A DNA stretch of 64,000 nucleotides from Muraenolepis orangiensis (taxonomy: Eukaryota > Chordata > Actinopteri > Gadiformes > Muraenolepididae), in the NCBI GenBank assembly GCA_027704905.1, contig CM051002.1, positions 7,635,883-7,699,882 on the forward strand, given 5' to 3'. The notes under the pieces were generated by a model, which was given only the letters and a program-made list of their open reading frames with translations, made no database searches and was not told where the DNA came from. This document shows, piece by piece, positions 55,911 to 64,000 of the stretch (position 1 is its first letter; each line of letters opens with the position of its first letter). Made by a program: the position numbers and the translations under genes.

Positions 55911-57374
55911 GAGATATATACGTATATTTGAATCATTAACATTGTATGACAGGGGGTAGACAGCAGAATGCCAGCGGCTGATAAGATGTCGAGGCAAAAA
56001 TGGATGAAATACTGGAGGTTCGGTGTATGGCGAGGCACACCTCACACGCAGGGAACACACACAATGCTCTGGAGCCCTGGAAAACGAGAGCACAAAATTA
56101 ATGTTGTTTGTGCTGTTGGTTGGAATGAAAAAAAAAAATTATGAATACAAATCGAATGGCGAAACAACCTGGACTGCATTCACCCCTCAAAAGACAATCC
56201 CGGCTAGCACACACACGGCACACAAGCCAGACGTGTTATCAATCTATAATCTATTCAACTATATTTTCATTTGGCATCACGGAGAACATATTGAGCAGCG
56301 TATGAAGAGGGAGGTTGGTCAATGGGAACCCCCCCCCCCTCCCCCCCTCCCCCTCATGGGCCCATGGAAACAAAGCCAGCCACATCCACCCTGATGCCCT
56401 AAGCCAGGCTGAGGGCATCAGCCAGCTTTAATACTGTAATAGCTGGGGCCAGAAGACTAGACAGAAATATTCAATCATGCCCTAAGCTCAAATTATTTGA
56501 CTGTAATTAGCGTGTTTCAGATTCCGATTTGGATTCAGATTTGGTTTATTTGTCACATGCATAAGCTACAGTGAACAATGTACAGTGACATATTATCACC
56601 AGTTCAGAAGATGTGCATACATTACAAATTTTACAGAAATACAAAAGACTAAAAACACAGTACAGCACAATACAGTACATGTAGTCGTGTACTGTGTTCC
56701 AGACAGAATAAATATTTTTGTGATCCATAAGCATTAGCTATAATCTATAAAGGAAGCATAAACCTAATCTATAAAATAAAACAAAACCCACCTGTTTTTT
56801 CCTCAGACGATATCAAATGTATACAAGGGTATCATATTATTTTTACGGCTGCCGTTGCAGGCCGCAGTTTAATATCTGTGTGCAAGTTTCAACAAAACAT
56901 CTTCCCTCCAGAGAGAGATGTGAAACCAGCCAGCCCCAAGACTAAGACAAGACCTTCTGTCTCAGGGACCATGGACCACCAGTCCATTAGGAAGACACTA
57001 TCCTGAGGGGGGGATGGGGGGGTGGGAGGAAAGGTTATCACCTAGCGACACTTCAGTGCTTTAGAGTTGGCTGCCAGGAGTGTAGCTGCTAGGCTCAAAG
57101 TTGTAGTTAATGGCTCATTAAAAAGTTTCTCAAGTTCATTGTAGCGCCTTGCCAGAACACTGTGGCTAAAAGCAATGTCGCCTGACTCACACTTTACAGC
57201 CCCTTTGGATGGGCAGAGGATCCATTCTGGAGCCTGGGTCTGGAGCCACACCATGCCACATAGACCAGGAGAGGAGGGGGGAGGGCCCCTCGCGGATCTG
57301 GATCAGTACTCGCTGAGACAGTGTGTATAGTGTAGTGTTATTTATACTATTCCTGTATCCTAGTTTGGGGGGGG
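55910..57374. other. Mostly unique, candidate conserved islands
   Basis: A C-rich tract lies at 56330-56353. 56395-56530 (CAGCCAGCTTTAATACTGTA, TTTGACTGTAATTAGCGTG) and 57045-57250 are non-repetitive and have the texture of conserved noncoding or exonic DNA. A 70-codon minus-strand frame covers 57042-57254 (MVWLQTQAPEWILCPSKG...), with no recognised domain. Confidence 0.4.
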
Positions 57375-58310
57375 GGGTATGTTAGGACTTGGCTTGGGAA
57401 CCGTGAGGTCGCTGGTTCCCCCGAAACACCTTGGCACTTGTCAAGGTGCCATTGAGCAAGGCACCAGACCCCTTCACTGCTCCCTGGGCGCTGTATATAA
57501 AAATAGCTGCCCACTGCTTCCACCGGACACCGGTGGAAATCGTCAGCTGCTTCCGTTTCCTTGGGAAATTCCACTTTTCCTAGGTAAAGCGGAATAGGCC
57601 AACAATGGCTAGTGAATTTCTACCAAGGCACTGTAGAGAGCGTCCTGACAAGTGCTGTGTTGTACGGCAACACCACTGCACAGGACAAGAAAGCCATCCA
57701 GAGGGTCTTGAGGACAGCAGAGAAGATCATCGGGTGTGCACTTCCATGCATTGAGGAGATCTTCAGGACCAGATGTCGGAAGAAGGCCATGTCCATCATA
57801 AAGGACCGCAACCACCCTGGGCACCATCTCTTCTCCCCGATACCGTCTGGTCGCCGGTTGCGCAGCATCCGTACAGCAAGGACTACCAGGTTTAAGGATA
57901 GTTTTTATCCACAGGCAGTGACCTACTGAACTGCTAGAAGTGCTGCCACTGTCATAACATTATCATTAACATTACACTATCATACTTTGCTGGACTTTCT
58001 GGACTCATTAGTTACTGCACTGCTGCTGCACTACTGGGACTTTAAATTATTTTAAATATTTTTGCACAATTCAAAACATCATTATATATATTGTTCTTTT
58101 TATGTTCTTTTTAATTTTTTATTGTATATAGTATTTTTTATAGTATTGTTAAAAAAATGTATACTGTGGGAGGGAATGAGGAGTAAGCATTCCATTGTAC
58201 TTAAACAATAAAACATCTTTATCTTGTATTTTGTACTAGGATGGGGTAAATGCAGAGAAACTATTTTCAGTGTGTGTGTGTGTGTGAACATGTGTGCGAT
58301 CAAAAAACAG
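57375..58310 (+). mobile_element. SINE family A interrupted by a LINE insertion
   Basis: SINE head and body (GACTTGGCTTGGGAACC, AAGGTGCCATTGAGCAAGG, GCTGTATATAAAAATAGCTG) stop at about 57520. The SINE tail (TACTAGGATGGGGTAAATGC, AGAGAAAC) resumes at about 58234, directly after the LINE tail. The SINE ends in a short (TG)n. Confidence 0.8.
57524..58233 (+). mobile_element. LINE 3' fragment (CR1/L2-type) inside the SINE
   Basis: The coding trace at 57612-57929 reads FYQGTVESVLTSAVLYGNTT, AIQRVLRTAEKIIGCALPC, EEIFRTRCRKKAMSIIKDRN and FKDSFYPQAVTY. The 3' UTR has GCTGCTGCACTACTGGGAC, the terminal motif GGGAGGGAATGAGGAGTAAG and an AATAAAACATC-TTTATCTTG tail. It is the best preserved of the three such fragments but lacks the endonuclease and catalytic RT. 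Confidence 0.88.
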
Positions 58311-58792
58311 GGTTCAATAGTCCAGATTTAGCTTTAGTCAGAACGGAGTGGAGAAACAGCATTCTGAACTCATGAACCCGCCCTGGTGAAATTAACTTGA
58401 TGATTACAACCCGGATCCCCGTCTTATTCCCTACAGGGACGTTGAAGCAAGCCAAGCATCCACTTTCCATGGCTCTCTTCCTCTTTGCCACTGATGATTA
58501 TCTTCATTTGACGTGAACATTATATTAAGAAAGCCCCTTTAGGCCGGGCCTATAGCGTCCTCTCTGACACTACAGCAGAGCTGTGGGTTGGATTTCTGAA
58601 TGACAGCGGCCTGAGGGGAGAACATGTAGCTCATAAGATTAGATTAGGTCGTTCAGCTCTGTGAATCATGAGTCCATGTTGTACTTGCTCTGTCTATACA
58701 ATAGCTGCAAGTCTTGTTTCAAGATCCAAGTCCAAATCTATATTTCCAAATTTGATCAGATTGTGTGAAATTGCAGGATCAGAAAGCGGAAG

Positions 58793-58794
<2 letters not shown>
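58311..58794. other. Non-repetitive sequence
   Basis: Nothing recognised. Confidence 0.35.
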
Positions 58795-58832
<38 letters not shown>

Positions 58833-58891
58833 TGATGGGTAGAGGATGGATGAATGGATGGATGGATAATAATAATAATAATAATAATAAC

Positions 58892-58924
<33 letters not shown>
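58795..58924. repeat. (TA)n and (AAT)n microsatellites
   Basis: (TA)n at 58795-58829, ATGGATGG variants, then (AAT)n at 58867-58924. Confidence 0.96.
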
Positions 58925-59173
58925 TCAGTTTCTAAAGCTATAAAGCGCTTTTCTGGATACTCAAGGTGCTTTACGGATAGGGGTAAAATTACACACACAG
59001 TAAAATCATTTAATAGTTACATAGTTACAATAGTTACAAAGAATACAGACAGATAAGATGGATAAGAAAAAAAAGGAGTTGAATTTAAAAGGTAGTCATG
59101 GGATAGAGGGCAGGAGGTTTAGCAGGGCAAAGCCAGTTAGAGGAGGTGGGTCTCCAGAGCCTGTTGGTTAAAG
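58925..59173 (-). mobile_element. Probable LINE 3' end, minus strand, split by a MITE
   Basis: The (AAT)n at 58867-58924 looks like the 3' tail of a minus-strand element whose terminus includes TATAAAGCGCTTTTCTGGAT and GGTGCTTTACGG. GGAGGTGGGTCTCCAGAGCC recalls the end of an L2-type coding region. The sequence is cut by the MITE at 59174. Confidence 0.5.
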
Positions 59174-59650
59174 CAGGGGTTCCCAACCGCCGGGCCGCGG
59201 ACCGGTACCGGGCCGTGGAGGTGTTACTGCCGGGCCGCGAAACAGCAGTGTGTTTATCATCATATTTGACTCAAATAATTTGAGTATAGGTGAACGGCGG
59301 GCGGTATAATCTATATATAGAGATTATATATATAGTATAATCTATATATATAGATTATATAGCGGTATATATGGGCGGTATAATCTATATATATAGATTA
59401 AATATATATCGGCGGCATAACGAGAGACTTTCAGTTGCACGCGCTACTAAAGAGTGCACTAGCTACGTGCTAGTGACGTGTCGGTCGCGAACGAGCCGGC
59501 GGGCGCTCCGCGTACATGTGCGTTTATACTGAAATCGAGCCCTGCCGTTTTGTTAGGGGTGTGTGTTGACAACACACTTTGACAACCGGTCCGCAAGATT
59601 TTTTTCATGTATCTGCCGGTCCGTGGCACAAAAAAGGTTGGGAACCCCTG
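59174..59650. mobile_element. hAT MITE (477 bp) with AT palindromes
   Basis: The ends CAGGGGTTCCCAACC and GGTTGGGAACCCCTG are perfect 15-bp inverted repeats. Subterminal GGCCGCGGACCGGTACCGGG and CCGGTCCGTGGCAC are typical of a vertebrate hAT (Charlie-like) MITE. Flanks GGTTAAAG and GGTTCAAA are a degraded 8-bp duplication (6 of 8). The interior at 59305-59412 holds four AT-rich palindromic blocks of the TATAATCTATATATAGATTA type. Confidence 0.85.
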
Positions 59651-60776
59651 GGTTCAAAGGATGGTAGGGTGGATGCCTGACGGGGAAATGTATGAATGGA
59701 TATGGATGCATAGACAGATGGATGGAATGGACCAAACCAAAACGAAGCCCCTTTTCATGACAGAGCTTACTTGTGTGGCAAAGGAAGAAAAGTCATTTTC
59801 AGTACTATTGCATTTCAATTTTGGTTCTTCTTGTTCTTGTTCTTGTTTTTTTTTATTTATCGCTAACCGACCAGAATGTTGTTTCAATATTCCACTGTGG
59901 CTGCAAGAGCACAACACTGTACCCAAATATTTATTTAGTTTTTTTAGCTGACGAGTAAATTAACAAATATTTATTTCTATTTATTTAATGCTTGAAACTG
60001 TGGATAATTACAAAAATCCTGTCTCCTCAAGGGGGGATTATGGCTGGTGGATTACGATCCTTCACAGACTTTTCGTTTTCAGAGTATTTATAGTTGGCAC
60101 CCATAAATGCATGGGTCTATAGCTGGGTTTCCATCTAACAGTCAAAGCAAATGTTAAGCAAACTTTGAATTTCGCACAAAACAAAAAAACGGAAATGCAA
60201 ATTAGTTGTGTTTCCATCAACTAGTCGGAGCAAACAAACTACGTCAGCGATGACGGATATCGGGCGGTGACAGGAACACTTGAGAAGAAGCCCACAGCGT
60301 TAAGTCACGTGAGTTCAAAGTTCGCTACGTCAGAATTGATTCGGCAAAGTTGTTTCCAACTTGTTGTACTTCTTGTAGTTGTTCTGCTTTTGCGAATGAA
60401 CTCGATTCAAATCAGTCCGAGGAAGTTTGAATTTGGCCGTTTCCACTAACATTTTTGTTTGCGATACCACTAACACGTCCCGCAAAAACGACACGTCGTG
60501 ATCGCTATTCTGTCCTCCTCAAAACGGCCGTCATCGCCCGCCCATCCTGTCTCCCTCACGTCTCTATCTGATGAACCCCCCCACCCACACACACGCCCCA
60601 CCCACCTACTGTCAACTTCTAGGCCAAGGCAACCTGACAGAAGCAATCATTGTTGATTGTAAACGCTCTGCCTTTCATCGGATACATCACACATGCCTTT
60701 CATCATGTATACATCAATAAAAATGTTTCTTATGTTGTGTAAGCGGTGTGTGTCTGTGCACTCATGCATATGTGTG
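59651..60776. other. Unique sequence with a possible MITE at 60120-60480
   Basis: TAGCTGGGTTTCCATC at 60119-60134 and GTGTTTCCATCAACTAG at 60210-60226 resemble starts of a fish MITE. Its other end was not found. No gene. Confidence 0.35.
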
Positions 60777-61150
<374 letters not shown>

Positions 61151-61624
61151 GTGCATGGCTTAAGCAGATCATGTGATCAAGGAAACTTTCCAGAAGGATC
61201 CTTGGATTCTTGTCTAAAGTGATTCCACTTTGTCAAAACATGCGGCAGTTTCACTTTCACTTTCAAAATTTTCTTCCTATTTAGGTAAAAGATCATTTGA
61301 TGAAAGGATTTCCCTGCATGTACTGTATATTGGCATGCTCTGTTCCAGGTAACACAGGTGGATTTCCTGTTCCATTGTAGCCTACAGGAATTTCCGGAAC
61401 AATCAAACATCTCGCAGAAAAACCAACGGTAGCAGTAACAACAACAAACAATGTGTGACAAAATTCATCACAGTTCATTTGCCGCCGCAGCAATTTGGCC
61501 ATGGCGACACAATGGCACTGATGAAAGACACAGCAGACACAGCTACACAGCTCCATCCACATTAGAGACACAGCACTGATTTACCTCCGCAAATGAAATA
61601 CCCCCCAGAGAGCCGTGCTCGCGC
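61151..61624. other. Non-repetitive sequence
   Basis: Nothing recognised. 61193-61571 contains minus-strand frames without motifs. Confidence 0.35.
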
Positions 61625-61800
61625 ATCTTAATGAGCGAGTCAGGGATTCCAACCGTCACACACCTTAAGGGCTTCGGGAACTATATCCCCCAGCCAGAGC
61701 TAGTCGATGTTGCCAGGGAGAGGGAAGTTTGGAGGCCCCTGCTGAAGCTGCTACCTCCGCGATCCGATTACGGATAAGCGGGAGAAAATGGATGGAAAAA
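61625..61800 (+). mobile_element. RTE/Rex3-like LINE 3' end
   Basis: GAGAGGGAAGTTTGGAGGCC, CTGCTGAAGCTGCTACCTCC and GATTACGGATAAGCGGGAG, then AAAATGGATGGA, form the characteristic end of Rex3-like RTE elements in fish. It is heavily 5'-truncated. Confidence 0.75.
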
Positions 61801-61989
61801 GACTAGGCTAGTTGACTTAACTGGGAAATTCACTTTTGTGTCCAAAATATTGATGGAATACAATACATGAACGTGGATAGTTAGCCAGCACTAGCCTACC
61901 CCTGCTGCAAATAGGTACCAGACTAGAGACTTCTTCACATGTTCCTTGTCCACCCTACCCCATCTAGTCATACCACAGTCTGTTTCTGT

Positions 61990-62306
61990 TTTCCAGCTGT
62001 GTGGGAACCCCACCGGAAGGACCCCGGGCCAGCACCACACACTAATTATATTCTCATTTTACAATTATTATTATTTTTTAAGTATATTACTATGTATGTC
62101 ACTTACGGTACCCATTGCACTCCTGAACCGTCGCCGGAAGGAATAAAGGATCCCCCACTCTGTGTTCCTTCTCGAGATTTCTTCCTCCATAATTAAGGGA
62201 GTTTTTTCTTGGGTTTTGGGGGCTGTTGTAAACATGTGGCCTGTGAAGACCTTTGAGACTGTAACTGTGATTAAGGGCTATACAAATAAAATTGACTTGA
62301 CTTGAA
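61990..62306 (+). mobile_element. Interspersed repeat, probable non-LTR element 3' end
   Basis: AACAGCCCCCAAAACCC in inverse form, CTTTGAGACTGTAACTGTGA, TTAAGGGCTATACAAATAAA and a TTGACTTGACTTG tail match, in opposite orientation, the repeat at 32185-32530. Confidence 0.7.
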
Positions 62307-62520
62307 TATAAAAATTAAGGAACAACAACACAACGTCACGTAGAAAGTATCGGCAACAACACAAGTTAGTTTGTTGTGGTGGTGGTGGTGGCGGCCGGCA
62401 GCTGGCCCCACCGTGTAATTTAACATCTGTCTGCAGGTGTCGGGCGAAACATCTGCCCCTGCGGAGAGGACAACAAGATTCAACAACTAGGACAAGACCT
62501 TGTGTTAAAGGGACATCTTC

Positions 62521-63067
62521 GTCACAAGGGGGTAGTTTGGTAGGACCCAGAACGCAGACCAATGACACAGTGAAGCGATAACGTGAAGCTTTATTACAAA
62601 AAGACAACAGAGAGTGATCGGGGACAGGCCAGGGGTCTGGATAACGGGAAGTCGATCAGCGGAGTACCGGCAGGTAGTAGACAGGCGCGTGGTCCGGGAC
62701 GGGAGAGGAGTCTGGATACCAGGAGGTCGATCAGCGGAGTACCGGCAGGTAGTAGACAGGCGCGTGGTCCGGGACAGGAGAGGAGTCTGGATACCAGGAG
62801 GTCGGAGTAGCGACAGGTATTAGACCGGAGAGTAACGCAAGACAGGCGAGGAGTCTGGATACCGGGACATCGGCGTAACGATTCCGTCCAGAGAGTACAA
62901 CGTAGTACGACCTAGCCCCGAAGTAACGGGACGCCAGGGTATATATACACTCACAGGTGACGTGATTAACCTAATCACTATCGGCAATTGCCGACAGGTG
63001 TGTGTGTGTGCGCCGCCAAAGCCCGTGGCTTGGCCATGCCCCCTGTCAACCACCGTAACCGTGACAC
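62521..63067 (-). mobile_element. Solo LTR-like element with internal 76-bp tandem repeats, minus strand
   Basis: On the minus strand it begins TGTCACGGTTACGG and ends CTTGTGAC. An AATAAA polyadenylation signal lies near 62590, followed by GTTATCGCTTCACTGTGTC. The flanking direct repeat is ACATCTTC on both sides, longer than usual for an LTR, so exact ends are uncertain. A related 5'-truncated copy lies at 15430-15746. No retroviral-type coding region is attached. Confidence 0.65.
62625..62830. repeat. 76-77 bp tandem repeats inside the LTR-like element
   Basis: GAGGAGTCTGGATACCAGGA, GGTCGATCAGCGGAGTACC and GGCAGGTAGTAGACAGGCG recur at about 62640, 62716 and, shortened, 62790. The copy at 15430-15746 has no such expansion. 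Confidence 0.88.
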
Positions 63068-63656
63068 ATCTTCCCTCTCTAACCCCCCTTCCCTTACCCC
63101 CCACCCCCACCCCACCCTCTCCCACCCACCATCACCCTCAAATGGCCATTTGTTCCGGTGGGTCTTGCAGCTGTATGTCTCTCTGTCTCCGTCTGTGTTG
63201 TCCTTCCAGGGAACACCCATCCAACGAGCACCATTATTCATTCGAGTCACAGTGGGATAAAACCGCTGTATAAAAAAACAGAAAGCACACACAATAAATA
63301 TATCAAATATAAAAACGTACATTCCGCAGAAATGTAGAATTTGATATTGCATCCAGCCCATCACTCTGTGGGCCCTGGCGGAAGGAGCGGATCAAACCGT
63401 GAACGTTTGTTCAGGTTTCAGGACGGTGTTCTGCTGAGCGTTAGTCATGAGCGATCAGCCTGGATGTGTGTGCTCTCTCTATATCAGCGCTCCCAGCGTC
63501 TATCGATGTGGACATCGCCCAGCAATGTCCATAGGGCACGTCTGATTGATGCTTTCTCAATCCTTTTATTCTCATCCTCCATCCTCAATCCTTCCCCCCA
63601 CCCATTTTTTTTAAGGCCAGATGGTTTTGAGGAGGCGGGGGAGTTACTGCAAGGAG
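63068..63656. other. Non-repetitive sequence
   Basis: C-rich CCCCACCCCCACC near 63098-63125. No gene recognised. Confidence 0.35.

Positions 63657-64000
<344 letters not shown>

Noticed and set aside
60119..60480. Complete MITE with TTTCCATC-type ends
   Set aside because: Only one suggestive end was seen. No inverted partner or target duplication was found, so it is mentioned only as a possibility.

Overview
This window looks like vertebrate, almost certainly teleost fish, nuclear DNA from a gene-poor region (gene desert or very large intron). The evidence is the mixture of repeats: CR1/L2-type and RTE-type LINEs, tRNA-headed SINEs whose tails contain the AAGCGCTTT / GCGCTATATAAAT motif common in fish, hAT and pogo-like DNA transposons, LTR remnants, and a very high load of long (CA)n and (GA)n microsatellites. 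I found no convincing host protein-coding gene, no rRNA, no functional tRNA and no prokaryotic operon structure. Most long open frames are translations of simple repeats (His-Thr, Cys-Val, Leu-Ser, Glu-Arg runs) and were discarded. || Layout. 1-5 kb: a palindromic CT/GT-AC/GA microsatellite block, then a nearly full-length but frameshifted LINE (about 1.96-4.97 kb). 5-10 kb: a 20-bp minisatellite (about 24 copies), a LINE 3' fragment, long (CA)n and (TCC)n arrays and a 46-bp minisatellite. 10.1-12.0 kb: hAT element copy 1 with a perfect 8-bp target duplication, a nested hAT MITE with its own perfect duplication, and a foldback. 13-21 kb: LINE 3' stubs, hAT-like ends, an LTR-like fragment, a LINE 3' third (16.3-17.2 kb) and minisatellites. 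21-24 kb: (GA)n, (CTGT)n and (CA)n. 24.2-27.0 kb, minus strand: a 5'-truncated L2-type LINE with an uninterrupted 841-codon frame, the only apparently intact protein in the window. 27-36 kb: a small LTR-like element, a SINE, LINE fragments, a pogo-like element with perfect 24-bp inverted repeats, and a decayed hAT (ZBED5/SCAND3-like) transposase with a 14-copy minisatellite inside. 39.2-41.6 kb, minus strand: a degenerate RTE-type LINE. 42.1-43.2 kb: a higher-order (CA)n array. 44.6-45.9 and 48.3-49.4 kb: hAT copies 2 and 3. 50-64 kb: further microsatellites, nested SINE/LINE insertions, a hAT MITE (59.2-59.7 kb), a Rex3/RTE-like 3' end, and a solo-LTR-like element with internal 76-bp tandem repeats. 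|| How the parts relate. The three hAT copies share ends and a relic transposase N-terminus on the minus strand. Copies 1 and 2 share a nested MITE at the same internal site and the same premature stop, yet have different target duplications, so they moved in trans after the coding frame was already dead. A relic at 34.8-35.9 kb carries the same terminus as the nested MITE joined to transposase sequence and may represent its autonomous source. No new defence, metabolic or regulatory system was found. The best leads are the hAT family chronology, the palindromic microsatellite block, the 20-bp array carrying splice-donor-like motifs, and a few non-repetitive islands that could be conserved noncoding elements.
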